Of a stretch of DNA of 64,000 nt, positions 53,987 through 63,906 are shown one piece after another. The DNA comes from an uncultured Roseburia sp. (GTDB taxonomy: Bacteria > Bacillota > Clostridia > Lachnospirales > Lachnospiraceae), in contig CANOCV010000001.1 in the NCBI GenBank assembly GCA_947564465.1, forward strand, positions 1 through 64,000, given 5' to 3'. Within the stretch, counting starts at the first letter, position 1. Every line of letters starts with the position of its first letter. The notes beneath the pieces are model-generated. The model saw only the letters and a list, made by a program, of their open reading frames with translations, made no database searches and had not been told where the DNA came from. The translations under genes were made by a program, and so were the position numbers.

Positions 53987-54100
53987 ATGTGTATTCTCCT
54001 TTTCGCATAATTCTTTCTATGATTATACCCAATACCATAAGAGATTTCAACTATTTTCGTGGACATGATTTAAAGCCGGTATATCACCTATTGCAACGGT

Positions 54101-55363
54101 TCAGTCAGATCTGCCGCCACCTAATCCCTCCATAAATCCGACCTCCTCTGCCGTTACCGTCTCATCGGAATACCGCGCTTTCTCATAAATCTGCCGCATT
54201 CTCTGACACTGCTCCTCTGAAAGGTTGTTAAGCCAGCAAAACCCGCTTCCGCCATCTTCCCGCTTAAGCGTTCTCGCATATACAATCTGCTCCGCCGGAT
54301 CTAACGCCTTTGGCACGGCCGAATTTTTCCCCCAAAAATGATTCATAGACTTTTTATAGATCTTTCGAATCTTGTCAGACGGACTGCGCCCAAAAATTTT
54401 CCGAAATTTCTTTCGCTTTTTTTTGACGGTTCTTTCCATCATCAGCGATTCCGTCTCATCACTGTCATTTCTCTTTACGCCCTCTTTTCGATAAAAACCG
54501 CGGTACACCGCAAGAACAATTTGGGCTATAACAAAAATCGCAACTGCCGCCAGCACGACTGCCACTCCGATTCGTATTATTTCATTCAGGATTTTTGCCA
54601 GAAGCGACGGTTCTGCAACGATATTTCCACTCTCCGGCATCTCGGAACAAGCTGTAATTTCATCTGTAAACTCCTGCGCTTCCGTTTCACCTCTCCCCAA
54701 AAATTGAAAAAGAATGCGAAAAATTTGTTTAATACCCTCCCGGATTTTTTCAAACACAGCTCCCGCATGTATCCTGCTTGTCAGCGAGAGCAATATGCCG
54801 AGCGCTCCCACATATAAAATAGTAATCCAATTGTTCTGCGCATGAAAATTTTCTTTATCTATTCTGGTGGACGCTTCCCGGTTAAACACAAACTCCTCTG
54901 CCGCTTTCAAATTCGCATACAAAATTTTAAACATAAACATCAAAAAAAAGACCATAGACGCCAAAGCAGCTTCCTGCTGCATTTTCAGATAACTGTCCAT
55001 TGCATAGAAAATTGCCAGAACCCCAAGCTGAATATATCCCGGCTCCTCCACCACAGACAATGAGGGGACTAACCGAATGCAGACGGAACATACCGTTAGG
55101 AACACGGCAAGCACAAAATATCCCTCCGACACACGAAAAAGCTGTACCGCCCCAAACACTGCCGCCCCAAATACAATATGAACCGCCAGAAAAACAGAGA
55201 GCCTGCGCAGTTTTTTCCTTGCAAAAAAACCGCCCACACAGCCCGCCGCAATCACGGGCAAATACCAAAAACTTCCCGTCCCGTTCCCATAAATTCCTAC
55301 AATCGAATACACCAACGCATAGATAAACGCAATCTGGCCGCAAACACAAATTATATTTTTCAT
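54101..55363 (-). CDS. Membrane protein of the MoxR-DUF58 operon, DUF4129-like C-terminus
   Basis: A 420-residue protein with about six membrane helices in the first 200 residues, another at about 255-280, and a C-terminal cytoplasmic part resembling DUF4129 (RKIYKKSMNHFWGKN, LDPAEQIVYAR, CQRMRQIYEKARYSDETVTAEEV). In many bacteria the third gene of MoxR-DUF58 operons is a transglutaminase-like TgpA; no Cys-His-Asp transglutaminase core is seen here. The ATG overlaps the DUF58 stop by ATGA. It probably works with the MoxR ATPase at the membrane; the process is unknown. Confidence 0.72.
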   Translation of the reverse strand: MKNIICVCGQIAFIYALVYSIVGIYGNGTGSFWYLPVIAAGCVGGFFARKKLRRLSVFLAVHIVFGAAVFGAVQLFRVSEGYFVLAVFLTVCSVCIRLVPSLSVVEEPGYIQLGVLAIFYAMDSYLKMQQEAALASMVFFLMFMFKILYANLKAAEEFVFNREASTRIDKENFHAQNNWITILYVGALGILLSLTSRIHAGAVFEKIREGIKQIFRILFQFLGRGETEAQEFTDEITACSEMPESGNIVAEPSLLAKILNEIIRIGVAVVLAAVAIFVIAQIVLAVYRGFYRKEGVKRNDSDETESLMMERTVKKKRKKFRKIFGRSPSDKIRKIYKKSMNHFWGKNSAVPKALDPAEQIVYARTLKREDGGSGFCWLNNLSEEQCQRMRQIYEKARYSDETVTAEEVGFMEGLGGGRSD

Positions 55364-56502
55364 ACCATCTGCTCCATCACAAGATATTCTGTATGGATAT
55401 TTCCATACGTTTTCATCTTCTCCCTGCTGTCCTTCCTCATATCCTCATGTACCGGAATCATCCATCCCGCACCGCCTGCCTCCTTGGCATACTCCTGATA
55501 TGCCGCTGCCAACGCTTCATTTTCCTCCGCCGAAATCAAAATCGTGACGGAATCCGCACGCCCCTTATCTTTTTGCTCCCGAATGACCTTTGCCATCTCG
55601 CGGACATCCTCGCTTATTTTCAGCCTTGCAAGCTGTTTTAGGCACACCGAGATGTGCCCGTCACCCGCGCCCTCGCCGATAAAGATCTCCTGATGCGTCA
55701 GTTGATCGCATCCATTGCTGATCACCATAACCGGAACACCCTTTTTCACAAAATCCTCCACAAAATTGCGCGTCATGCGAATGGATTCTTCAATCAGATC
55801 CCACCGCTTTAAAATCCCCCTCTGCTCTACATTCAAAAAAATCGTAAGGTGATATTTCGCTGTGTCATAAAACTGATTGACCTTAAGGCTTCCTGTCTTT
55901 GCAGACGATTTCCAGTTCACTTTCCGCATCGGATCCGCCGGCGTATAATCCCGAATCCCCTTAAATTCAAACGGATCCTCCTGCACCAGACGGTTGGTCA
56001 GATACTCTCCGTACATCCTCCGAAATACCTCCGGCAGTCTTTTCAAACGCGAACGCGCCGGATACACGTACAGCCACGTCTGATTCTCGTATTCCCTAAT
56101 ATACCGCCTTTGAAAAAACAGATCGGATGCGACGACATTGATTTTATCCACGCTGTAAAATCCTCGTGCCGTTCCGACAAGCTCTAACGAGCGAGTCACC
56201 CGCTGGTACGGCATAACCGGAATGCAGTCATTGCGATACTGCATGTCTGTCCTGTTTGTATTCTCCGTCTCAACATACTGCATTTCTCGGTCCATCTGAA
56301 ATTTCACGGTCAACGTCAACAGCGGCAGAATTTTTCTGTTTTCCACTTTTTCCTGCAAGATGACATGCTGGCCCTCCTCAATCTGCCGTTTTGCAAAAGC
56401 CACGGAAACGTTAAGTCCATACTTCCAGTACTTATCATACACCAGCAGGGTAAGCATCAGACATGCCAGCGCCGCCGCGCATAAAATAATTAGTGACATC
56501 AT
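55360..56502 (-). CDS. DUF58 domain-containing protein
   Basis: A 380-residue protein with two N-terminal membrane helices (residues about 2-38, the second weak). The DUF58 signature YLTNRLVQEDPFEFKGIRDYTPADPMRKVNWKSSAKTGSLKVNQF is centred near residue 190. A vWA-like region follows (LTIFLNVEQRGILKRWDLIEESIRMTRNFVEDF). DUF58 proteins partner with MoxR ATPases. The gene lies 6 bases after moxR with AGGAG and overlaps the next gene by 4 bases. Confidence 0.92.
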   Translation of the reverse strand: MMSLIILCAAALACLMLTLLVYDKYWKYGLNVSVAFAKRQIEEGQHVILQEKVENRKILPLLTLTVKFQMDREMQYVETENTNRTDMQYRNDCIPVMPYQRVTRSLELVGTARGFYSVDKINVVASDLFFQRRYIREYENQTWLYVYPARSRLKRLPEVFRRMYGEYLTNRLVQEDPFEFKGIRDYTPADPMRKVNWKSSAKTGSLKVNQFYDTAKYHLTIFLNVEQRGILKRWDLIEESIRMTRNFVEDFVKKGVPVMVISNGCDQLTHQEIFIGEGAGDGHISVCLKQLARLKISEDVREMAKVIREQKDKGRADSVTILISAEENEALAAAYQEYAKEAGGAGWMIPVHEDMRKDSREKMKTYGNIHTEYLVMEQMV

Positions 56503-56508
56503 CTTCTC

Positions 56509-57453
56509 CTATGCCTGCTTCCCCCACTCCTCTGTCGGCAGGGAAACCTCGTTTAAAATTGATACAATCTGCTCTTTTGCCGCATCCGACCCAAAATATC
56601 CGCCCTCCGGCACAATCCGGTGCGCCATGACCGGAACTGCAAGTTCCTTTATATCCTCCGGCGCCACATAGCTCCGTCCCTGCAAATAGGCGTACGCCTG
56701 CACACTTCGCAGCAATGCGAGCGTACCTCTGACACTGACGCCGACGCGTATCTCTTTCCTGTTCCTTGTCGCCATGCATACCTGCTGTAAATAATTCAAA
56801 AGCTCCTCGTGGATATACACATTTTTGCATTCCTCCTGCATTCTGCAAAGCTCCTCGCCTTTCATAACTGGACCAAGTTCCTCAAGCGGGCTTCTTAACA
56901 TGTAGCGCCTTAAAATCTCCTTTTCCTGTTCCGCCTCCATCCCTCCCATTGATAGCTTCATCAAAAAGCGGTCCAGCTGTGCCTCCGGCAGCGGAAATGT
57001 TCCCGCAGTCTCAATCGGATTCTCCGTCGCCAGAACAAAAAACGGCATATCCAGCACGCGTGTCACACCGTCAAGCGTCACCTGCCGCTCCTCCATGCAC
57101 TCTAACAAGCTTGCCTGTGTCCTCGGCGTCGCACGGTTAATCTCATCCGCCAGAAGAATATTCGTAAAAACCGGTCCGGCATGAAATTCAAACTCACTGT
57201 TCTTCGGATTATAAATATTTAAGCCCGTAATGTCAGACGGCAGCAAATCCGGTGTCATCTGTACCCGAGAAAATGTCAATTCCATAGAGCGAGCCAAAGC
57301 CTTCGCAAGCATTGTTTTTCCCGTTCCCGGCATATCCTCCAAAAGCACATGCCCACCGGCGAGCATTGAGGTAAGAACCAGATCAATCACATGTCCCTTT
57401 CCGATAATTACTTTTTCAATATTATCCTTTAACCCTTGCATTCTTTCGTTCAT
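56509..57453 (-). CDS. MoxR family AAA+ ATPase
   Basis: A 314-residue AAA+ ATPase of the MoxR family. It has Walker A (HVLLEDMPGTGKTMLAKALARS), Walker B and following motif (NILLADEINRATPRTQASLLECMEERQVTLDG), sensor 1 in FFVLATENPIETAGTFPLPEAQLDRF, and the C-terminal lid (RKEIRVGVSVRGTLALLRSVQAYAYLQGR). MoxR proteins act as chaperone-like remodelers with von Willebrand factor A-type partners. AAAGGAGG precedes the ATG. It is the first gene of a three-gene operon. Confidence 0.95.
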   Translation of the reverse strand: MNERMQGLKDNIEKVIIGKGHVIDLVLTSMLAGGHVLLEDMPGTGKTMLAKALARSMELTFSRVQMTPDLLPSDITGLNIYNPKNSEFEFHAGPVFTNILLADEINRATPRTQASLLECMEERQVTLDGVTRVLDMPFFVLATENPIETAGTFPLPEAQLDRFLMKLSMGGMEAEQEKEILRRYMLRSPLEELGPVMKGEELCRMQEECKNVYIHEELLNYLQQVCMATRNRKEIRVGVSVRGTLALLRSVQAYAYLQGRSYVAPEDIKELAVPVMAHRIVPEGGYFGSDAAKEQIVSILNEVSLPTEEWGKQA

Positions 57454-57681
57454 CTTAAACCTCCTTTAACACCGTCATATCTTATATCGCACCTCTTCCC
57501 TTGCATCGGACAATATTATATTTATTTTACCTCCGTTCCTAGCAATATTCAAGTTCCCAAGTCCCTCATGAGCGTCTTTTCACTAACCGATTTTGCAAAA
57601 AATATTTTTTTGCGAAATGTATAGATATTTTTTGTAAGATAATATAAAATTCGATATAACATATTGAAAGGATTAAAAAAA

Positions 57682-59291
57682 ATGAATATAAATGAACAAA
57701 TCAAAAAGATTGTGTCTGAATTCAAACAATTACCATATTTATTTATAGGAACGGGTTTTTCCATAAGATATGCCAATGCTATGACATGGAAAGAGCTACT
57801 TTTTTCTATATGGAAAGTCGTATACAATAACAATCAATTTGAATTTGAAAAAGGATTACAAAGAATAGAATATGAATTAAGTCTTCATTCATCAAATATT
57901 ACAGACGATCAAAAGAAATATTATATATATCCACAAATGGCACTTGAATTACAACAAGAATTTAATATGTTATACTATCGAAAAAAAAGTTTGAACAAAC
58001 AGTTTTTACGAGTAGCGAAACTGAAGATATTATCAAAAATAAATATGATCCATTCAAATATTATGTCACAAAATTAACAAAAAAAATAAAATTGGATAGT
58101 ACAAAAGAAACATATAGCGAATTAATACCACTGCTCCAAAACCAAAATAAAATAGCTGGCATTATTACAACAAATTATGATGAATGTTTAGAAAAAATTT
58201 TTTGCGATTTTGATGTAAATATAGGACAAGATAATATGTTGCTTGCTAATGTTAATAATGCCTTCGAAATATATAAAATACATGGGGGTATATCTGTCCC
58301 TAATTCTCTGGTTTTCACAAAAAAAGACTATGACTATTTCTCAAATAAATTAAAGTACTTGTCTGCAAAATTACTTACAATATTTGTAGAACATCCTATC
58401 ATATTTTTAGGATACGGCATGGGAGATCCAAACATCCAAAACTTATTTCAGGAAATATCAGAATGCTTAACACAAGAAGACTTAGAAAAAGCCCAAAGTA
58501 ATTTTTTATTTATTTCACCTATCTTTGAAGGTGAAGAACAAATTAGAATACGCGAGTTTAGCTATGGTTCAAAAAGAATACCTATGACAGAACTCCTATT
58601 ATCTGATTATTCACACTTTTATGAAAATCTGGATAGTATTGTATGCTCTATGCCTGTTAAATTAATGAGAAAAATGCAGGATATGGTTACCAAATATATA
58701 TATTCAACAGAAGTTACAAATAATATTATGTTCGGAAACATTAACAGTCCCGATATAGACGATAATAAGGCTGCCATTTATATCGGAACCGTAGATACGA
58801 TTGCCCAAATGGGCTTTGATTCATTTGGAATCATGGATATTTTAGAAGATATTCTTTATGATAACAAACCATTTTTGTATAATGAAAAGTTAATCACAAA
58901 AACATTCAAAAATATCAGAAGTACCAGTGGCGCAACTTTTCTGCCAATATACAAATATATCCGTATTTTGGAAATGGATATTAAAGACATTCCACCAGAT
59001 TACTTAGTCATCAGGGATTACAAGGACATAGCACCTAATTGGAGTGAAAAAAACAATAATTATATTGACAAAAATGCCAATTTTAAATCTATTCAAGAAA
59101 TTATTGACAAATACTCAAATCATATTCCCAAACAATTTGCAAACATCAAATATTACGCACATAGAATAAACGCAGAAGAATTGGCCAAATATTTAAAAGC
59201 TAATTATGAAAACGGAATATACTTTGAAAAATCAAAAATCTCCACTTTCAAAAAATTAACGGCATTTTATGACTTTTTGAAATATAAATAA
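57682..59291 (+). pseudogene. SIR2-family protein, reading frame broken at an A8 tract
   Basis: Two consecutive open frames read as one SIR2-like protein of about 536 residues. The first (from ATG 57682 after AAAGGA) holds PYLFIGTGFSIRYANAMTWKELL, the SIR2 nucleotide-binding start. The frame is lost at the run of eight A at 57981-57988. If one base is added, or ribosomes slip by -1 there, the reading continues as KKFEQTVFTSSETED and onward into the second frame. That second part has IITTNYDECLEKIF, the catalytic-type His in YKIHGGIS, and FLGYGMGDPNIQN, and continues in a C-terminal domain with no recognised family. SIR2-like NADases are common in phage defence. The region is much more AT-rich than its neighbours, which suggests transfer. 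It could be a phase-variable gene, a programmed frameshift, a sequencing error, or a pseudogene. Confidence 0.75.
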
Positions 59292-59813
59292 AAGAGGGTG
59301 CATTCCATAAGATTCATGCTTCCTAAAAAGGTCGTAATCCACTTATTTCATACACCCTGTACTTTTAATATATTTCTTACAGTTATTAATTATAACAAAC
59401 TACGAAAAAAATACAATGGTAAATATTACTAAATTCAAATCAATTATTCAGCTTCTTAATAATAGAAAAGAGTATTTTTCAAAAGGAACTTGACGGATGC
59501 TGCAACACTGCAAAATGAATTTCTTGAATGCAACTGAATGACATTTATACGTCACTGTCTGTTGCTAAAGTATTCATATTCAGCCGAACTGACCACAGAC
59601 AGCCAGAAAGCGGGCCAATATATTTTATCGAAGATAGTTGAAGGACGTTTTTAGCAAAGGTGAAATCCTCTGCCTATGCAGACTTCGTCTCGAAGGCTTT
59701 CCTGAGAGATGTTAGTCGAAATTGGCAGATAGTTCACCGGTGCGTTGTCCTTGTCTGCGGTAAAATAAATTGGCCCACCTTCAGGCGTCCGTCTTTCCGA
59801 TTTAGCTAAACAT
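59292..59813. other. Non-coding or decayed stretch after the SIR2 gene
   Basis: The first part holds an imperfect hairpin (AGGGTG at 59295-59300 with CACCCT at 59353-59358, ATAAG/CTTAT inside) followed by TTTTAATATATTTC, a possible terminator of the SIR2 transcript. Beyond it no gene is clear. A short plus-strand frame at 59538-59654 encodes 38 residues ending LTTDSQKAGQYILSKIVEGR-like sequence. A minus-strand frame at 59651-59842 encodes about 63 residues (SERRTPEGGPIYF). Both look like possible remnants of coding DNA, but I recognise neither. Confidence 0.4.
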
Positions 59814-60107
59814 TTACAACATTGACGGCAACAACTTTCCAAGAAAAAACGTGCCTATCATTATCTGCATCGCCAAAATTAGTGGCATCCCAACCACAAA
59901 ATACCAATGTCTCGTCTTATGACGAAACAGATACATCCCTGCCCAGGTTCCGACACTGCCTCCAAGCAGGCTAACGCCAAAAAGCACCTTCTCCGGTATG
60001 CGCCAGACATGGCGTATCGCCTTCGCTTTATCAATCCCCATGACAGAAATTCCCACAATATTTATGATAATCAGATAAATAACAAAAAACAACTCCAGCT
60101 CTTTCAT
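59814..60107 (-). CDS. DUF1294 family small membrane protein
   Basis: A 97-residue protein with about three membrane helices that matches DUF1294. It has the family segments GIDKAKAIRHVWRIPEKVLFGVSLLGGSVGTWAGMYLFRHKTRHWYFVVGMP. The function of the family is not known. It follows secDF on the same strand after a terminator, with AAGAGG before the ATG, so it probably is expressed by readthrough or from its own promoter. Confidence 0.88.
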   Translation of the reverse strand: MKELELFFVIYLIIINIVGISVMGIDKAKAIRHVWRIPEKVLFGVSLLGGSVGTWAGMYLFRHKTRHWYFVVGMPLILAMQIMIGTFFLGKLLPSML

Positions 60108-60123
60108 CTTAACCTCTTATCAC

Positions 60124-60154
60124 AAAAGCCCCATGCAGCCTGCATGGAGCTTTT
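60124..60154 (-). terminator. Terminator of secDF
   Basis: AAAAGCCCCATGCA (60124-60137) pairs with TGCATGGAGCTTTT (60141-60154), 14 bp on the minus strand with one wobble and a 3-base loop, then TTTTGTG. It separates secDF from the DUF1294 gene. Confidence 0.75.
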
Positions 60155-60163
60155 ATCTTTTTA

Positions 60164-62359
60164 TTATATTTTTGCTTTCTTCGCCTTATTTGACCCTGCC
60201 TTCTGAGTCACGGCTTCTTTTTTCACAAATCGCACCTTAAACTCAAACCAGACTGCCGTCGCAATACAGATGGAAGAATAAGTACCGCTTATAACACCTA
60301 CCATCAGCGGAAGCGAGAACTCCTTAATAGAAGCCACACCCAAAATATAGAGAAGCAGCACCATAACAAAAGTCGTCAGTGAAGTATTCAAGCTTCGCGA
60401 AATCGTCTGGCTGATACTTCTGTCCGAGATCTCCGTCAGCTCTTCTTTGTCGGTAATCTTTCTAGAACCCATATTTTCACGGATTCTATCAAAAATTACA
60501 ATCGTATCATTGATCGAATATCCGATAATCGTCAGCATACATGCAATAAAGGTGCTGCCGACGGAAAGTCTTACCAGCGAATAGCAGGTAAGCACTACCA
60601 GCACGTCGTGAATCAATGCGATAATTGCCGCGGTCGCAAAACGGATATCACTGAAACGGAACCAGATGTAAATCAGCATCAGGATTGTCGCGATAATTAC
60701 CGCCCAAACCGCGTCACTCGTCATTTCCCCACTGATCGTCGCACTGATATTTTGCGCCGTAATCGTGGATTCGTCTACATTAAAATTCTCACTTAATGCA
60801 GCATTTAACTCATCACGCTCATCTAAATCAAGACTTCTCGTCTTAATTACAATCTGCGTACTTCCCTCAACCTTCTGGAACTGAATATTGGCGTCTCCCG
60901 TCACCTTGGCAACTACCGGCTCCACATCCGAATCAAGCTCGGCCAATGTATAATCCTTGCCAAAGTCAGCGGTTGTCGACGTACCGCCCATAAACTCAAG
61001 GCTGTAATTCATCGCACCCTTGCCGCCCGCCTTGTTCACTCCCATGCCGACAAAGCCGGCAACAATCACAATAACGGAAATCAAAAAGAATATATATCTC
61101 TTTCCTATAAAACTGATTGTCTTTCTTTCCTTCTGTGCGCCATAGAACTTCGCATCCTTAAAGCCCACTGCGTAGAGTCCGTTTAAAATCAGTCTCGTCA
61201 CAACAAGCGCAGTAAACATAGAAAGAATAATACCGATTGCCAAAGTATAGGCAAAGCCCTTTACCGTACCGGAACCCTTAATTCCAAGAACCGCAGCCGC
61301 AATCAATGTCGTAATATTACCGTCTATAATTGCGGAGAGCGCCTTTTGAAATCCGGTCTTTATCGCCGTCGCTACGGTCTTGCCGGAAGCAATCTCCTCA
61401 CGGATACGCGCGAATATGATAACATTGGCATCCACCGCCATACCGATTGACAGGATAATTCCTGCAATACCCGGCAGCGTCAGCGTTACCTCAAACAGGT
61501 AGAGAACCGCCACAACCAATGTTGTGTAAATTGCAAGCGCAACTGCTGCCGCTACTCCGGCAATCCAATAATATGCAATCATAAACACCGCTATCAGAGC
61601 AAGTCCGATTGCAGCCGCCTTGAGCGCGGAAGAAATTGCATCCGTACCAAGCTGCGCACCTACCACATTTGACTGCAGCTCCTCCAATTCCAGTGAAAGG
61701 GAACCGATACGAATTGAGGACGCCAGATTCTCAGCCTCCTCAAAAGAGCTCATCCCTGAAATCTGCGCCGTACCGCCCGTAATCGCCTCCTGAACCTCCG
61801 GATTACTGATGATTTCATCATCGTAAACAATCGGGCATCGTTTTCCGACGTTCGCAGACGTTATCTCCGCAAACTTCTGCGCACCCTCATCCGTCAGTGT
61901 CAGCTCTACGACATGCTGCTTATTCTGCATTTTGTCATTCACCGTTGCCGGCTGTGCATTTGCCACATCCTGGCCGGTCATATACACATTGCCGTCCGGA
62001 TCCTGAAATTCCAGAGAACCCGGCTTGCCAAGATCCGCAAGAATCTCGTTCGCGTCCTTTACGCCCGGAATCTCGACCGTAATTCTGTCGCTTCCCTCCT
62101 GATATACTGCCGCTTCCGTGCTGTAACCTTCCACACGCTTCTGCAGCTTGTAGACCGTATCCTTTATCTGCTCCGCAGTCGGATTTTCGGATACAACCTG
62201 ATAAGTGATGCTTACACCGCCTGCCAAATCAAGACCAAGCTTGATATTCTTATCTTCCCCGACTCCGGTAGAGGAAAGAATAACAGACGCACAGTATGAC
62301 AATCCCGCCAGCACCAGGACAATCGCTGTCAGAATTGCAATGCCTTTACTTTTCTTCAT
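60164..62359 (-). CDS. secDF: Protein translocase SecDF, fused SecD and SecF
   Basis: The 731-residue protein is a natural SecD-SecF fusion, which uses the proton motive force to help SecYEG pull proteins out. The SecD part has a first helix at about 6-28, then NIKLGLDLAGGVSITYQV, a large external domain with EIPGVKDANEILADLGKPGSLEF, and helices from about 230 (GIAGIILSIGMAVDANVIIFARIREEI). The SecF part begins near 415 (RKTISFIGKRYIFFLISVIVIVAGF) and has EFMGGTSTTADFG and GYSINDTIVIFDRIRENMG. Its 5' end lies 21 bases after scfB, in the same direction. SecDF and the SCIFF genes are often close in clostridia. Confidence 0.97.
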   Translation of the reverse strand: MKKSKGIAILTAIVLVLAGLSYCASVILSSTGVGEDKNIKLGLDLAGGVSITYQVVSENPTAEQIKDTVYKLQKRVEGYSTEAAVYQEGSDRITVEIPGVKDANEILADLGKPGSLEFQDPDGNVYMTGQDVANAQPATVNDKMQNKQHVVELTLTDEGAQKFAEITSANVGKRCPIVYDDEIISNPEVQEAITGGTAQISGMSSFEEAENLASSIRIGSLSLELEELQSNVVGAQLGTDAISSALKAAAIGLALIAVFMIAYYWIAGVAAAVALAIYTTLVVAVLYLFEVTLTLPGIAGIILSIGMAVDANVIIFARIREEIASGKTVATAIKTGFQKALSAIIDGNITTLIAAAVLGIKGSGTVKGFAYTLAIGIILSMFTALVVTRLILNGLYAVGFKDAKFYGAQKERKTISFIGKRYIFFLISVIVIVAGFVGMGVNKAGGKGAMNYSLEFMGGTSTTADFGKDYTLAELDSDVEPVVAKVTGDANIQFQKVEGSTQIVIKTRSLDLDERDELNAALSENFNVDESTITAQNISATISGEMTSDAVWAVIIATILMLIYIWFRFSDIRFATAAIIALIHDVLVVLTCYSLVRLSVGSTFIACMLTIIGYSINDTIVIFDRIRENMGSRKITDKEELTEISDRSISQTISRSLNTSLTTFVMVLLLYILGVASIKEFSLPLMVGVISGTYSSICIATAVWFEFKVRFVKKEAVTQKAGSNKAKKAKI

Positions 62360-62380
62360 TGTTTTTCCACTCCTGTTTTC

Positions 62381-63784
62381 TTAGTTGTTTTCCGCCAAAG
62401 CGGCTTTTATCATAATCGCGCATTCCACACGTTTTTTTTGCAGTGCACAGCCGATATCATACGCATTGTGGATATCACCGTGAAAATTATAGGAATTTGC
62501 CGCACATCCGCCGCTGCAGTAAAATCTTGCAAAACACTCTCTGCACTTCTTCTTAGCATATACGTTGCAGCCTTTAAACTCATCCCGTATGTCCGTGCGC
62601 ATTATGCCGTCAAATACATTCCCCATAAGAAACTTATCGTTGCCGACAAACTGGTGGCACGGGTACAAATCCCCCGTCGGCGTCACCGCAAGATATTCCG
62701 TTCCCGAACCGCAGCCGGACAAACGCTTCGCCACACACGGCCCGCCTTCCAGATCAATCATAAAATGAAAGAAATTAAAATCCCCTTCGGTGCCATGTCG
62801 TCTCACCATCTCCGCAGCCAGCGCGTCATACTCCGCAAACAGCTGCTCTAAATCCGCCTCGCGGATTGCATAGTCATCCGTCTCCTGCGCCACTACCGGC
62901 TCCACCGAAATCTGTTTGAACCCAAGATCCGCAAGATGAAGAACATCCTTCGAAAAATCAAGATTATGATGTGTAAATGTCCCTCTCACATAGTAATTGT
63001 TCTGGTTTCTGCTGTCGGCAAATCTCTGAAATTTCGGAACGACCATATCATAACTGCCCTGTCCGCCTTTTGCCGGACGCATATAATCATGAACTTCCTT
63101 GCGCCCGTCAATGCTCAACACTACATTACCCATTTCTTTATTGGCAAATTCCATGATTTCATCGTTCAGTAACACCCCGTTTGTCGTCAGGGTAAAACGG
63201 AAATTCTTATTATGAATCTTCTCCTGCTCTCTCCCGTAAGCCACAAGATCCTTCACCACCTGGAAATTCATGGTCGGCTCCCCTCCGAAAAAGTCCACTT
63301 CCAGATTCTTACGGTTCCCGGAATTAGCAATCAAAAAGTCAAGCGCTGCCTTTCCGACTTCAAAAGACATAAGCTCTCTCTTACCGTGGTATTCACCCTC
63401 ATCCGCAAAACAGTAACGGCATTTCAGATTACAGTCATGCGCAATATGCAGACACAGTGCCTTGACAACCGTAGGACGCTTCTTAAAATCACCGATATAG
63501 TCCTCATACACATCCTCCGTAAATAATTCCTGCCGCTGCTTTAGCTCCTCTATTTCATCAAGAACCTCATTGATAAAGGCTTCATCCACTTCCTTGCCAA
63601 ACGCCGCTTTTTCCTCCGCCTGACACTCCTTATACTTGTCCTTTAGTTTCTTAACAATCGTATCCCGGTCCGCTTCCTCATACATCGCAATTGCATCATA
63701 AGTCACATCATCGACGACATGGATCGCACCGCTGTTCACATCCAGGACAATATTATAGCCGTTATTTTTATACTGATGAACCAC
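62381..63784 (-). CDS. scfB: Radical SAM SCIFF peptide maturase
   Basis: A 467-residue radical SAM/SPASM enzyme that forms thioether (sactionine-type) crosslinks in the SCIFF peptide. The N-terminal RRE-like part (KNNGYNIVLDVNSGAIHVVDDVTYDAI) probably recognises the precursor. The radical SAM domain has CNLKCRYCFADEGEYHGKRELMSFE with the CxxxCxxC cluster near residue 117. The SPASM domain has GGPCVAKRLSGCGSG, LYPCHQF, and CNVYAKKKCRECFARFYCSGGCAANSYNF, binding two further clusters. It follows the SCIFF peptide gene, whose 3' end is at the window edge. Confidence 0.96.
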   Translation of the reverse strand: MVHQYKNNGYNIVLDVNSGAIHVVDDVTYDAIAMYEEADRDTIVKKLKDKYKECQAEEKAAFGKEVDEAFINEVLDEIEELKQRQELFTEDVYEDYIGDFKKRPTVVKALCLHIAHDCNLKCRYCFADEGEYHGKRELMSFEVGKAALDFLIANSGNRKNLEVDFFGGEPTMNFQVVKDLVAYGREQEKIHNKNFRFTLTTNGVLLNDEIMEFANKEMGNVVLSIDGRKEVHDYMRPAKGGQGSYDMVVPKFQRFADSRNQNNYYVRGTFTHHNLDFSKDVLHLADLGFKQISVEPVVAQETDDYAIREADLEQLFAEYDALAAEMVRRHGTEGDFNFFHFMIDLEGGPCVAKRLSGCGSGTEYLAVTPTGDLYPCHQFVGNDKFLMGNVFDGIMRTDIRDEFKGCNVYAKKKCRECFARFYCSGGCAANSYNFHGDIHNAYDIGCALQKKRVECAIMIKAALAENN

Positions 63785-63830
63785 TACAATATATCCTCAC
63801 TTTCTAAATTCTCTGTCTGAATGAACGAAC

Positions 63831-63872
63831 AAATGACCGAACGCCTTCGCGAACGGTCGTCTGATTCATTCC
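63831..63872 (-). repeat. Hairpin between scfA and scfB
   Basis: GACCG (63835-63839) and CGGTC (63854-63858), with CGC/GCG inside, form a stem with symmetric AA bulges and a CTTC loop. Outer arms AATGA and TCATT extend it. There is no T run. It may adjust the ratio of SCIFF peptide to maturase or stabilise the short peptide transcript. Confidence 0.5.
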
Positions 63873-63906
63873 TATTAATAAAATTCAAAACATCCCTTCT
63901 CCGTCA

